A model generated the notes under the pieces. It was not told the DNA's origin, ran no database searches, and was given only the letters and a program-made list of their open reading frames with translations. The position numbers were made by a program, and so were the translations under genes. From Megascapheus bottae (Eukaryota; Chordata; Mammalia; Rodentia; Geomyidae), in NCBI GenBank assembly GCA_024803745.1, contig JANJXV010000154.1, forward strand, positions 1,116,001-1,180,000: a stretch of DNA of 64,000 nt. Reading direction: 5' to 3'. Below are positions 20,956-32,046 of the stretch, in pieces; position 1 is the stretch's first letter; each line of letters opens with the position of its first letter.

Positions 20956-22363
20956 GCCAAAGTAGATTTTTGATGCTATTGTGGAGTTTTAATTTTCTTA
21001 AATATTTGTACAAAGCACAATGGATATATAATCAGACTTGAACTCACAGAACAGAGTCCCACATAATATTACAGTTACTCTGGCACTTCTCCCGATTGAC
21101 AAAACACATTTCCAGGCATCTGCTCTGTCCTTCAGCTTTGGTAGCTGACTTGTCTTTCCATGGAGGCCTGGCCTGGATTCCTGGTGATTCCATGCATTTC
21201 ATAGTTCCCTGTATATCCAGTAAGGTTGTCTTCTATGGGACCAGACCTGTCTGGTTTTTGGCCCACCCAGGACCTATGTGTCTGAGGTCTCACATGATAA
21301 GTGGAAAATAAAACACAGTATAATAAGCACTGAAGAACTGCACACCATAATATTAACAATGAGAGTTTAATAGGTAGCAAAGTAAATACAATGAATACTT
21401 GACAAGAATCATGAGAGCAAGATAAAGAGACATCTTTTTAGGAAGGGGACAGGGAAGCTCTAAATCCAGACTGGCCTCCAAGTTGCCTTCAGACAGTAAT
21501 TCTACTTCCGAGTCCTCAGAAGGGTCTCCTTCCTCATGAGAAACAGAATGTCCTTCCTGAGTTAAGAGGGGGATGGATTCTGGTTTGTCGAATGGAGATT
21601 GAGTCTCTTTTAGTGAGATGGATGGGTCTGGATATTCTGTGAGGATGGATTCATTTTCCTCCAATGAATCCAGTATTGAGAGTACACTTGCTGCTTCCCA
21701 TGGGGACATTTTCCATGAGCCCAGCGTGTGCTCCTTCAGCTTGCACAATAAGTGGAGTGTTCTCTGACTCAGATGGACTGACTCTGGGTGGAGTGTGAAA
21801 GGAAACGGAAGGAAATCTGGCTGCTCTTTTTCTTCCTCCATAGTATCTGCAGGTTCAACTGTGTCACACATGGGGTTCAGAGCAAAAGGTATATCCATAG
21901 GACTCTAAACCTGTTTGGTAATTTCTACAGAAGGCCCATGCTTTCTGGAGTGCAGTGATGATTCTCAGTCTCCATCAGTCACCAGCTCCATTGGTGGGTT
22001 TTTCATCCGGAGTTCAGGATAAGCTCTTACACGATGACCCAAACCTAAGAATGGAAATAGGTACAGAGTGGACAGAGTGGACTCTGCAAGTTGAAGTGTC
22101 ACTCAACTTCCATGAGGATCTAATGGAGGAACCTGTAGAACTGGAGTTTGGACTGAACACTGAGGAGGTGTAGGGTCTTTCTAATGAGTGCTTATTCCCG
22201 AGTCCTTTCAGAGGACAGACATTACCTGGCTGACACCACCCATAAAGGGCATTTTGCCAAGCTCTGTAGAAGTAAGGGCCAACCAATATCTAGACCACAT
22301 GGGCTTCCTACTCACAGGTTCTGAGGCACCCACACCAGGACTTCTACTTTTTCTTGGTCTTAC
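20956..22363. other. Stretch downstream of REM exons, mostly unassigned
   Basis: No repeat recognised. It contains the 181-codon minus frame at 21353-21898 (listed separately). It also has a minus-strand segment at about 22231-22299 reading PMWSRYWLALTSTELGKMPF followed by a donor-like gtaatg, which could be a further relic exon of the RalGDS-like gene. Counterpart at about 56766-58172. Confidence 0.45.
21353..21898 (-). other. 181-codon acidic open frame, function unknown
   Basis: Frame beginning MDIPFALNPMCDTVEPADTM. It is rich in Glu, Asp, Ser and Pro through residue 150 (for example HEEGDPSEDSEVELLSEG) and has a hydrophobic end. I do not recognise it. It lies 3' of REM-like exons on the same strand, so it could be linker or carboxyl sequence of the RalGDS-like gene; such linkers are Pro/Glu-rich. 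The arm B copy is interrupted, which argues against current function. Confidence 0.35.
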
Positions 22364-22638
22364 TGGTCACATATTCCTCCAGCTGGTCAAAAAGTTTGTG
22401 TTTAGAAGAGCAGGTCCAAAGCCGACATGTGGAGCCTCATATAGAGCTTGAGTTGTGTCAGGGTGTGGCAGTTCTTGAACTCGTAGAAATCACTCGGGTA
22501 GAAGTCCATTCACATCGTATAGATGGAACACATGATGCTGTGGGCACATTCGGTACAAGGAAAGTGAGAGCCTTCTCTCTCCATCCTGAGCCTTTTACCA
22601 AAGCCCCTTTCTTGCAGGATTCTAATGCTGTGGCTGTC
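22364..22638 (-). pseudogene. RalGDS-like REM-domain exon, second half
   Basis: The REM (RasGEF_N) domain stabilises the catalytic RasGEF domain of Ral/Ras exchange factors. Translation gives SIMCSIYTM-stop-MDFYPSDF, later LTQLKLYMRLHMSALDLLF and, after a 1-base shift, KHKLFDQLEEYVTSK. This lines up with the RalGDS-family end of the REM domain: a WLDxYPxDF-type segment, then KQLxxYxRLNM and a QLE helix. The stop (TGA) sits where the family has Trp (TGG). Putative acceptor ctctgcag before 22638 and donor gtaaga after 22364. Both arms share the stop and the shift. Confidence 0.6.
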
Positions 22639-22842
22639 CTGCAGAGATGTGCACTTATGTGCTGGGAGGGGGGTAAGAGACACTCGAGAACAGGATGACT
22701 TTTACACCCCACTTCCAGAAGCTTCTGAGAGAGGCCTCTATGCATCTGTCCAAAGTAAACGCACCTTAAATTAACTAAGTAAATGCTCTAAATAAATCAA
22801 TAAGTGAATGCTCTACATAAAGAACTAAATGCTCATTGCTCT

Positions 22843-23055
22843 AATCTTAGCCACCCAGCAGGCTGAGCTCTGAAGATCACAGTGGAAATCCAGTCTAGTC
22901 AGTAAAAGTCTAAAGGCACTTGTCTTCAATTAGGCAGCAAAAAGCCAGAACTTGACCTATGACTCAAATGGTACAGTGCTAATTTTTGAACACCAAACGG
23001 ATGGCATTTAGACCTGGGTTCAGGTTCAAGTGGCAGCACTGGACCACACACCAAA
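22843..23055 (+). mobile_element. Worn B1-ID SINE
   Basis: Forward copy, diverged: taatcttagccacccagcaggctgagctctgaagatcac, caattaggcagcaaaaagccagaac and ctcaaatggtacagtgctaa. Counterpart at about 58652-58864. Confidence 0.65.
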
Positions 23056-23488
23056 ATGTAAATGCTTTCAGGTTCTAACAGGCAAAGCTATCACAATCCC
23101 TCCCTGATGGCTCAAAAGTGATTCAGCACCCAGCTTTTCCTCTGACTCCAGTATTTCACAGGCCTCCGCCATTAGTACTGACACCTCATTTCTTACTGGG
23201 AAATGGGATTTCCTAGGATGTCACCTAGGTGAGGGCTGCAGTTGGGAGCCACTTACTCATGCCTGAAATCCAACTTCTCAGTAAGCACACTGTTGAGACT
23301 CCAGTAGCTTGTGAGGGAAATGAAATGGCATGGTGTCCCAGTCATAATAAAATAGTTTGTGCACTTGTATCATGCTTAGCTCCCCTGTGAACACCCCAGT
23401 GAAACAAACAGGCTCAGAGAGGAGCCAAGTATTCCAAGACTTGGCCAGGAGTGGTGAGCAAACATGGGTTTGGAGGGGGAACACTCAC

Positions 23489-23682
23489 TTTTTCAAGAGA
23501 ATTTCCAGCAACTACTACATTGTCCTCCACTATTTGAAATTGTGCAGGAAGTTTCCCACATAAAAGAGATCACCTTTCTGGTAGGCAGGGATCAGCTTTG
23601 TCAGCAGCATCTCCAACAGGCCTTCCTCCAGGATCCATAGGTTACAAGGCTCATTCAGAGTCTGAGCTGACTTACCATCACA
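23489..23682 (-). pseudogene. RalGDS-like REM-domain exon, first half
   Basis: Acceptor ccaatacag ends at 23683 and donor gtgagtg begins at 23488, giving a 194-base exon. It reads LIPAYQKGDLFYVGNFLHNF, then stop-WRTM-stop-stop-LLEILLK. It aligns position by position with the RalGDS-family motif in which two Gln codons precede V/L-LDLLF-K: the tandem TAG TAG falls exactly where CAG CAG (Gln-Gln) is expected. Three in-frame stops make this a pseudogene. Same strand as 22364-22638 and 0.85 kb upstream of it, in correct REM order. Confidence 0.65.
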
Positions 23683-24435
23683 CTGTATTGGCAAAACAGT
23701 GGATATTTCAAACGTAGGAATGGGACCACACTTCACACTGAGGAATTGGTATAGAGTAGATTGGAAATGACACACTCTAATCTCAGTATAGTCACTTGAA
23801 AGCACACAAGAAGGTTGTAGTTTGTGGGCAGGATGATGGGTTCAAATAGGTTTCCTCTCAATATACCTCAGCTGAGTTGCCCTGGAGTTTCCTGGCTTTC
23901 TTCCTAGAGAAATGCCTGATATACTGGAATTTTGTCTTGGCCCTGATCCAGCATCTACTTCTTCAAGTGAGACATCCATATCTCTCATGCCTGAGATCCG
24001 AGCCTCCTGACCTTTGGCAACAGCACAGCAACATCTTTCTTCCTCCTGAGCCACAGGCCAAGGGAGCTGACTTGAGCTGGTTGTCACATACAGTGGCTTG
24101 GTTACCAGGGTTCCATATTCTGTTCCATTGTGAGGGAGGTAGGGTCACCTTTCAAGGCCCAATGACCAAAGCTCCTTGCTCACAGAACACCTCCCCAAAG
24201 ACATACTGGAGGCTGAATCTCCCTTCCCACCTCACATATGGATGTAGTAAACAGCACACCTTTTTGTTCAAATCCCAAGTCATTAACTAGGCGTAAGTGC
24301 TAGCCTGGTCTCAGGCTCAAGGAGCCTTTCTTAGGTAAGATCCAAACTTAACTGTCACTATTCCCCTTAGACTTCACAAGACATTTTGCTTCACAGTGCC
24401 TTCTCAGCTTGCATTTTGCCTCTTGCACATTTTTT

Positions 24436-24620
24436 TGCTAGTCCTGGGACTTGACCTCAGAGCCTGACCATTGTTCTTAGGATTTCTTTAGGCTATAGCT
24501 GTCCCACCAAGCCACAGCACCACTTCCAGAGTTTTCTATGTATATGGTACTGCAGAATCAAACCGGACTCTTTTTGTGTGGTAGCCAAGCACTCTACAAA
24601 TAGATGAAACACCCAGGCCA
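24436..24620 (-). mobile_element. ID-type dimer SINE
   Basis: Reverse copy: tagtcctgggacttgacctcagagcctgacc through gtagccaagcactctacaaa. Same insertion as 1321-1509 seen from the other strand. Confidence 0.82.
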
Positions 24621-24854
24621 TCTTGCACATATTTTTCACTTCAATCTACTAGGACGTTGTTAGGTTTCTCTATCCTAATCTATTTTTCTTCCTGATGAAT
24701 ATCTGTGCTGTCATCTGTAAAAATGCAAGTGGGAAAATCACAGAAGCATTGGTGACATAAAAAAAGTCTTACAGACATAGATAAGTGTTCATTCTTTGTA
24801 GGAGAAAGGATATTTGATATGAAGATGATGACTATTTATAAATACTTAATCGGG

Positions 24855-25045
24855 GTTTAGACTTTGGCCCAGTGGTAGAGTGCTTGCCTAGCATCCATGA
24901 AGATCTAGGTTGGAGTCCTTAATATCACACAGATATAAAAATCCATATGGCAATGTGGCTCAAGTGGCAGAGGGCTAGACTTGGGAAAAGCCAAGAGCAG
25001 TGCTCAGGCCCTGAGTTCAAGCCCCAGGAATGGCAGAAAAAACAA
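24855..25045 (+). mobile_element. ID-type dimer SINE
   Basis: Forward copy with A-box region tggcccagtggtagagtgc and B box ggttggagtcc, then caatgtggctcaagtggcagagggc and an (AAAAG)n-like tail at about 25040-25070. Same insertion as 892-1077, inverted. Confidence 0.87.
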
Positions 25046-25069
25046 AAGAAAAGAAAAGAAAAGAAATGT

Positions 25070-26119
25070 GCTTTTTACAAGTTATTCACTCACAGCATTT
25101 GCCTCTGAATTCTTCGCTTCTGCATCTTGTGACTTATCCCTTTACCTCAATGTAGACAAGAAAAACAGATTTTATTACTTGCTATCCTGTTGTCCAATCT
25201 TTGGATATTAATTCAAAATACAATATTGCCTGAAATATTGTGTGTGTGCATGTGTGTGTATCTGCCAATGTGTGCATGCACACATGTGTACAGGGTTTAG
25301 GGCTTACTCATAGGGCCTGTGTGATAACCCTCAGCATCTTTTCCTCAAAGGTATTGGTCTTTCACTTCTAGCTTACTATAGCTAATTGGAGTTGAGAGAT
25401 TCACTCAATTTCTTGCCCTGTGCATTGGAACCCAGTGCTGGGTTCTCATATTGTTAATTGTAGCTATAGAGAAGCCTGAGGTCTGGGGACCCTCGTTAGA
25501 ATCCAGCCCCTGAAAGAAAGTCACTGATAGAAATCTTTATCTTCAGTTATGCACGAATAAATAAGGCAAAAGTGGAACTGTGGCTCAGTTCCTCTTGTAG
25601 CAGCCATGAGAAAATTAGTAATTGGCAGCACCTGGTCCCTGAGAGAAATCCTTAGCACTGGTTCAAAAAAAGAAAGAATATAATGAAAAAAATTAAAACT
25701 TGCTGAAGAATCCATAAGGATAAACGTGCCTGTGAATAATCTTGTCATTTCAGATTCCCTCAAGAGCTTATGTCTCTCTATATTTTTTTCAAGTTTTTTT
25801 AAAGATATTTACATATTTTCTATCTTTCTTAAACAGAGATAGCCATCCACAAAACACAAACACAAACTCTCACACAGTATACCACCCACCCATAAGTGTC
25901 TGGCTATGTATATATGTATAGTCATATGTATTGATCTGTCTCTCTATACTAATATATAAATGCATAAACATATGTATTTAGACAAACAGGAAACATACAT
26001 AGATAGGTCTCAGGCATTTCCAGATTTTGTGCAAGTCTTCTGAGTACAACTTACCATTGTATTGTTTGTCAAGATAGAGTCCCTCTAACTTTTGGCCAGC
26101 TTCTTGTCCTTTGATACTT
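25070..26119. other. No gene seen; worn SINE piece and TG/CA-rich tract
   Basis: About 25235-25295 is an imperfect TGTG/GCATGC stretch. About 25560-25690 is a partial plus-strand SINE (gcaaaagtggaactgtggctcag ... cactggttcaaaaaaag). The remainder is AT-rich. Counterpart at about 60855-61903. Confidence 0.6.
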
Positions 26120-26310
26120 TTTTCTGCCAGTCCTGGGTTTTGAACGCTAGGCCTGGATGCTGTCACTGAGCTTGAGCTTCTTGCATTCAGTAGTTTATTG
26201 CAGATAAGAGTCTCATGGAGTTTCCGTCCTGGGCTAGCTTTGAATTGTGATCCTCAGATCTCAAACTCCTGAGTAGCTAGGATGACAGTCTTGAGCTACC
26301 AGCACCTGGT
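26120..26310 (-). mobile_element. B1-ID composite SINE
   Basis: Reverse copy: ctgccagtcctgggttttgaacgctaggcctgg, gcagataagagtctcatggag and ctcctgagtagctaggatgacag. Counterpart at 61904-62095. Confidence 0.82.
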
Positions 26311-26984
26311 TCCTTTGCCTCTTTTACCCTTTTTTTGGCCCCACCACAGCCATGGTATCTACCTTCCTATGTTCTCTCCACCTGCCCCCAGACAGGGGTC
26401 TGACAGATGCTTTCCACCCACTTATTCATGTCCTCCTCTGTATTGGCTGACAGCTAAGACATGCACTCACTTGTCTGGATGCCAAACACAAAGCCATGTG
26501 ATTGTTTCTCAGTCTGGAACATCCTATCAGATTTATAGCACCACAGAGGGTCAGGTTGATGCTCCTCCAGGGCTTCTTAAATTGTTCTCATATTAATCCA
26601 CAACACGTTTGTCATCACTTGTCCAGCTAATTCATGGACTAAAGCAGCATTCCCTACAAACTTAGATCCCAATACCATGAGGACACTCAAGGGTGCATTA
26701 GGAGTGTGACCTGCAGGTGGATGTGAGCCTGTCTAAGTTGGAGGGGATTTCTCCACCACAGGAAATGGAATACATATTTAGAATCTGCTTTCATGAGGTG
26801 ACAATCTCTGGCAGATGTTCTTATCAAATGTGGCACTGCCTACTTCCAGCTTAAAACATGGGTTGATGACCCAGCATAACAGTGAATGTATTCACCCCGG
26901 CCCAACACATAGGCTGGGACCCTGAACTTTCAGGTAGCATTTGGCTTTGAAGGTCATGAGATCTTAGTCTACAAATGATGAGCC

Positions 26985-27143
26985 CCCTCCCGTGAGGCAT
27001 AGCAAACGGAGCCAAAGTGCAACCCAGTTAAGCTCCAGATCAAGCTTCCCTTCTTCAGTAGGGTATGGTTTGAAAACTGTGCATAGCTTCTGTTTGAAGC
27101 CAGTCCAGAAAGGAAAGTCCATGAAACTCTCATTTCCAGTTAA
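26985..27143 (-). pseudogene. RasGEF-like carboxyl exon remnant
   Basis: Acceptor ggctttttcttggcag ends at 27144. The exon reads FPFWTGFKQKLCTVF then PTEEGKLDLELNW. This resembles the end of the RalGDS-family RasGEF domain, where a W-F-containing helix is followed by an L(S/T)EEESYxLSCELE segment. It sits downstream (minus strand) of the stronger GEF exon at 27507-27718, in the correct order for the domain end. No clear donor. Arm B keeps the coding part at about 62770-62928 but has different sequence just upstream of it. Confidence 0.45.
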
Positions 27144-27235
27144 CTGCCAAGAAAAAGCCAAAGATAGAGATGAAACTCAAGAGAGCTAGAGAGCCATCTG
27201 AAAAGAATGGTTACACCCTGCAACATCCTCATTAC

Positions 27236-27383
27236 CTGATCTTGAAAACATCTCTGCGTGCATCCCAGCATGCAGCCAGCATCTGGGGGTGACAGTGACC
27301 CCTGCGCCCATTGGCAATCTGCACTGTCTCTGACATCTGTAATGTGAACCTCATTCTGTTGGGTTTGTGAAGCGGTGTCAACC
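27236..27383 (-). pseudogene. Possible middle RasGEF exon
   Basis: Bounded by acceptor ccttctgcag (ends 27384) and donor gtaatg (begins 27235), 148 bases. Two frames are open, but not the one that follows on from the 27507-27718 exon, where GGT TGA gives an immediate stop. By position it would be the variable loop between catalytic segments of the GEF domain. Missing from arm B. Confidence 0.35.
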
Positions 27384-27506
27384 CTGCAGAAGGAACCAAC
27401 TGTGCCGTAACTCCCACTGTCCCCTGGGGCCCCTAGCATTCCCCCATCTGCACCCCTCCTGTGGCTTCTGATCCTAGGGAGCCCTCCTGCCCTGTCCAAC
27501 ACTCAC

Positions 27507-27718
27507 ATGAAGTGCATATTTCTTCTCCTGGGGCAACTTCTCCACAGAGAGTACATGACATGCCCACTCTCCAGGCACGGGGAGATTCTGCCCAAGTAGC
27601 AAATCAGTGATAAGGACATAAAGTGATGAATAGAATTTTAGATCCTGATGGTAGACAGTCTGCTCTGTGATCGTCAAGATGTGCACAGTCTGTACTCTGG
27701 CTGGCAGAAGAAAGGACC
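27507..27718 (-). pseudogene. RasGEF (CDC25-homology) catalytic exon, RalGDS-like
   Basis: Acceptor ttgtcttcccag and donor gtgagt flank 212 bases with a clear frame: ARVQTVHILTITEQ then LKFYSSLYVLITDLLLGQ, PGEWACHV and KLPQEKKY. It matches the conserved exchange-factor core pattern (R-A-R-V-V-E-x-W-I, then L-K-N-F-S-S-L-Y-A-I-L-S-A-L and T-W-x-x-V), with the usual NFSSLY altered to FYSSLY. It lies 5' (minus strand) of the REM exons at 22.4-23.7 kb, the reverse of normal order. It may therefore belong to a second RalGDS-like copy ending here, or the locus was rearranged. Confidence 0.6.
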
Positions 27719-27934
27719 CTGGGAAGACAATTGTAGACCCTTTGTGAGTGTAGGAAGGGGTAGGCTGGACACCCAGTCCAAGAGGAGCTAAAACTGGAGT
27801 CGAGGGGTGTGCAAGGAGTGGGTGTGAGGGTTGTGGGCAGTCACAGTCACGGCAGAGGTGGCTCTGTCTGTGGGGTGAGTGCCTCCCTGCAGGCACAGCA
27901 CTGGACATATCAGAGATCCACATGAAAAGGAAAA

Positions 27935-28050
27935 GCTGGAAATGGCACTATGGTTCAAATGGTAGAGCATCAACCTTGAGCAAAAGAGCTCAGGGACAGT
28001 ACCCAGGACCTGAGTTCAAGCCTCATGACTGTAAAAGAAAAAGAACCAGG
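27935..28050 (+). mobile_element. ID right-half SINE fragment
   Basis: gctggaaatggcactatggttcaaatggtagagc, then gctcagggacagtacccaggacctgagttcaagcc with an A-rich end. Counterpart at 63310-63425. Confidence 0.75.
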
Positions 28051-30429
28051 ACTATGAGATGGAACCTGGTACTCTCTTGGTCTAATCAGACACAAGAAGA
28101 GGCCGGGATAGGCTGTGGAAAAACACAGAGAACATCTTCCCCCAGCTCATCGTGTCCTGCATGCAGGGACAGCCATGTAACTAGGGCTACGGTGAGATCA
28201 TCTTCACCCCTGTGCTGCCATCTGAATTGTAGGCCTCTGTCCTGCATGGGGTGTCCTGATGGCTGAGCAGGTGCCCTAACCCTAGATGGAGAGCAGCCAC
28301 TGACTGTGGTAGCTAAGGAGAGATCTGTTCCATAGCTATCAGGCCACCCAGCATGGGAGCCATAACCACCCCTCACCCAGGTAGAGGCCAATGGTTCTCC
28401 AGGTGCTACTAACATTGCCCCACCCCTAGCTCTGGGTACACGTGACATTCCCTCCACAAGGAGCAGGACTAAGTGAAGGATCAGGAAGCTGCCTATGGGC
28501 TTCAGATGATGGCCAGGCTGGCACTACAGATGGCCTCACTCTGTCACCACCTTCCCCTGCCTCCATCATTCCTCCATCATGCCTCTCTACCTCCCACCCA
28601 TTAACCTTGGAAACCAATGAACTGGGCTCTCATCATTCCTCTCATCTCTTCACCCACCTTGCCATGCATCCATCCCTCTGTCACTTCCACCCCACACACA
28701 TCCCACCACCAGCCACCCTGTAGCTTATGAGTATCCCAGAGGAAGCTCTTGGTGAAGGGCTTGTGACCACAAAACAGTTACTATCACCCGCTCCGGCCTG
28801 ATCCACCACAGAATAAGAACAGCCAAGCAGGCACACACTGCAGCAGAGTTGCTCTGCTGCCACTCTGATTTCTTCATGGCCAGGACCTGGCTCTCCTTAG
28901 CCTCTCAGCTCAGTAACCAGAACATTGTGCTTTCACAGAGCCATGGCTTCCAGTCTCCATGGACACAATGACATCAAGGTGATGCCAACTTCCCCATCTC
29001 TATATACTTCTAACTATGGGATGGGAGCTGAGGTTCTCTTCTGTGACTCCATCCGCTAAGAGGCTCATGGAGATTTCTATCCTTTGCTCATCATGGTGAC
29101 TCTTTGGTTAACAAGTCACTGCTGGGCTTCCAGTTCACCACATATAGAACCCATACTCCAACACTTTTCTTAGAAGGACTGATGACTTTTAAATATTCTC
29201 TAGTTTTAAATTTCTACTTCCTTCTCTTTTTCTTTTATATATTTCCCTTCCTCACATCCTTCTCTTTTTTTACCTTCCTTCTTTCATTTCTGGCCTTGAA
29301 CTCAAAACCTGGACCTTTTTCTTAGCTTTTCTTTGCTCCAGGTAGCACTCTAGCTCTTGAGCCACAGCTCTACTTCAATCTTTGTTCTTGCTCTAAACTG
29401 GGAGTATGAGTCTCATGCATTTTTCCCTTTGCTGGGTTGGTTTAAACCACAATACTAAGATCAGGATCCTGAATATGCCTCGGATTACAGGTTTTATCTA
29501 ATCAAAACAAATTCCTGATTTCTTTTTTAGACATAACTAGTTCTTTCAGGTGAGCCACCAACCACTCATGCAAGAGCATTGCAAGATCCCAGCATTCATC
29601 TTGTCTCCAGTCTTATTCCATCCATCTCACAATGGTCATCTAAAGCACCCTGCTGCATGCCTGAAGTCGCAAGGAACGTTCTCAACGCCATGAGAAGCCC
29701 CCTTAAGCTCTGCCTCAGACATGCCCAGCCCCCATCCCACTTCCACATGAGCATTTGTTTAGGAGAAATTTCCTGAGTACATCATCATCTTTTCCTCACC
29801 ATTCAAATTTCATCTTTGGAGTAATTTCTCCCAGACAAAGAGGAACATGATCCATGGTTTGATAGCAGCTCCAGTTTCATAGTCCCAGCCACCAACACCC
29901 CCCCATTACCCTGCCAGACACCTGAATTCAAGGACAATGTTTTCACTACCCCTGACTCTTATCAAATGTTTTAACTTATACAGTGCATTAAAATAATTTT
30001 ACTAAATGGAATAAACACATGGCATCAAGCTTCAGAATCTTTGCACCTGAACTTTTAGTGAATAACAGACACACCAGCATTTCTGTAGCCAACAGAAATC
30101 TTAGCTTTGAGATTTCAGCATTCCTGGTATCCAAGTTCGGATGTGCTAACACTGCCCTTAATGGGGCACTTCAATCACACAATCCCACAACAATCAATGT
30201 CATTTGACATTCACTGGTAGGTGGTGCTAGGAAAAAGACTGATGTGCCAACTCCATGCTGGCTTGACCTATGCCATCTTCAAACCTGGAGCAAGTGGGGC
30301 TCCTCTCTCCATGACACCTTTTGTCTACTACCCCAGGAGGACCTTTACCTTGAGACAAAATTATGAAGACTACCTCTACCAGCAAATATTCCAGTGAGAT
30401 GTGCCTACATGGATAAAGCTAAAATCTCA
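28051..30429. other. GC-richer stretch, no gene supported
   Basis: 28051-28624 is shared with arm B (63426-64000); beyond that there is no second copy in the window. Pro/Ser/His-rich frames at 28086-28723 occur on both strands and look like C-rich composition. By position, upstream GEF exons could hide here, but I cannot identify one. A worn minus-strand SINE piece lies near 29290-29480. Confidence 0.5.
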
Positions 30430-30640
30430 CTAAAGTGAGGTTGTTGACAGTGCTGGAGCCTGAACTCAGGGCCTGGGCACTAAGCATTTGTACTCAAGAC
30501 CAGCCCTTTACCACTTGAGCCCAAATTCCATTCCCAGCTGTTTTTATTTTTGGTAGTAAGAATCTATCGGACTTTCCTGTTCTAGGTGACTTGGAACTTC
30601 CATACTCAGATCTCAGCCTCCTGACCAGCCTGGATTAAAA
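30430..30640 (-). mobile_element. B1-ID composite SINE
   Basis: Reverse copy: gcctgaactcagggcctgggcac, ctcaagaccagccctttaccacttgag, and cagatctcagcctcctgac. No arm B counterpart because the window ends first. Confidence 0.8.
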
Positions 30641-31054
30641 GTGTGGATCAGCCATGCGCCACACCTGAGGACTTCTGCCAGCATATTTTTTCCCAAAAAT
30701 TGGAAGAGGAAGATGAGGGAGGGTTGGGCTCATCCTGCCCTGCATATGAAGGAGACCATCCGCGAGTGAACTTCATTCCCTGTTGTAGGCTGCTGGAGGA
30801 AAAGGAAGCAAATAGGCACAGGCTGGCAGCAGATGCCACAGAACAACTTTTGACCAAGACTCCCAGAGCAGACCTCAGAATCGATGACAGAGTTGGATCT
30901 ACCCAGTAACAGAGGCAGTGGTGACACCTGAAACTGCGCGTTTGAGCCTTTGCTGCTAGTAAACAGGGCCATCTATGTCTCAATGAGAAAGGTGAGATTT
31001 TGGTGGAGAAGGTGAGATTAAACATTATGTATCATGCCAGAAGACAGACTATAA

Positions 31055-31935
31055 GGGGTCTTTTATTATTCCAAGTGAAATTTTGGATTTCCTCTTCTGT
31101 TTCTTTAAAGAATGACATTGGGATATTGATGAATATTGCACTGAATTTGTAGATAGTCCCTATCAAGATTGCCATTTTTACAATATTACTTCTTCCAAAC
31201 CAGGAGCATAGGTTTTTGCATTTCCTCAGTTCTGCGTTAATTTCCTTCTCCAGGGTTTATAGTTCCATCAAAAAGGTGCTTTACATTCTAAGTTAATTCC
31301 TAGGTATTTTATTTTCTTTGATAGCAAAATGAGTTGCTATCCTGATTCTTGCCTCATTCCTCTCATTTGTTGGCATATAGGAAGGCAGTTGACATTGAGG
31401 GTTAATTTTATACCCTGCTACCTTACCAAAGTTTTATATCAGCTCAAGCAGCTTCGGAGTAGAGTCTATAGGGTTCTTTAAATACAGAATCATGTCATCT
31501 GTAAGGAGAGAAAGTTTCAGTTCCTCTTTCCCTTTTCCTCCTCACTCCAGTTAGAATGGACAAGATCCAGAAATCTAATAACGTATGCTGGAGGGGATGT
31601 GGCCAGGAGGGATCACTACTACACTGCTGGTGGGATTGCAAATTCGTTCAACCACTATGGAAAGCTCTATGGCAGTATCCCAAAAAGACTAAACATAGAG
31701 CTCCCCTGTGATCCAGCAATTTCACTACTTGCCAATCGTCCAGATAGGATACACTAAATTCACTAGAACAATAACTTTTATTACAGCACTATTTACTATA
31801 ACAAAGGTATGGAACCAACCCAGATGCCCGTCAGTTGATGAGTAGATCAAATATGGTATTTTTACACAATGGAATTCTGTGCTTCTGTCAGAAAGAATGA
31901 CATAGACGAATTTGTAAGGAAATAGAAAGACTGTA
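31055..31935. mobile_element. LINE-1 fragment with internal inversion
   Basis: 31055-31540 matches ORF2 reverse-transcriptase sequence on the minus strand (equivalent to about 3840-4330). 31545-31935 matches the ORF2 carboxyl region on the plus strand (tgctggaggggatgtggccagg; reverse complement of about 2650-3040). The switch is abrupt. An inverted 5' part joined to a normally oriented 3' part is the signature of twin priming during L1 integration. No poly-A tail is present, so the 3' end is also lost. Confidence 0.78.
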
Positions 31936-31959
31936 AAGTTTAGAAATTAGTTTCTGTCT

Positions 31960-32046
31960 CCATCTCTCTCTCCTTCTCTATCTCTGTAAAATTTAGAAGT
32001 TCCTGTTTCTCTCTCTTTTCTCTCTTTCTCTCTCTCTTTCTGTCTC

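Larger units (their letters stand above)
23822..25175 (-). repeat. 1.37-kb amplified block, inverted copy in arm A
   Basis: Reverse complement of 762-2136 / 8184-9550. Its SINEs at 24436-24620 and 24855-25045 are the inverted equivalents of those at 1321-1509 and 892-1077. It is more diverged from the plus copies than they are from one another. Here the block continues smoothly into neighbouring sequence on both sides with no L1, so this is likely the source arrangement. Confidence 0.87.
6048..28624. repeat. Segmental duplication arm A
   Basis: Direct-orientation paralogue of 40240-64000. The offset is about 34192-34198 over the L1/block part, 35763-35767 after 11839, 35784-35810 in the middle, and about 35376 at the right end. 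The steps correspond to identifiable indels: 1.6 kb of L1, microsatellite length, a 30-bp deletion near 23410, and a 410-bp net change near 27150-27664. The right limit shown is only where arm B meets the window edge; the true end may lie further right. Left homology starts inside the L1 endonuclease region. Confidence 0.93.

Noticed and set aside
24855..24925. tRNA-like A and B boxes in many places
   Set aside because: They belong to tRNA-derived ID-type SINEs; no cloverleaf with intact arms was seen, so no tRNA gene is called.
28086..28723. Pro/Ser-rich frames on both strands of a GC-richer stretch
   Set aside because: Overlapping open frames on both strands with low-complexity composition; no motif recognised.
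30643..30909. 88-codon plus frame after a SINE
   Set aside because: Begins at the end of a SINE, shows no recognisable domain and has no second copy to compare with.
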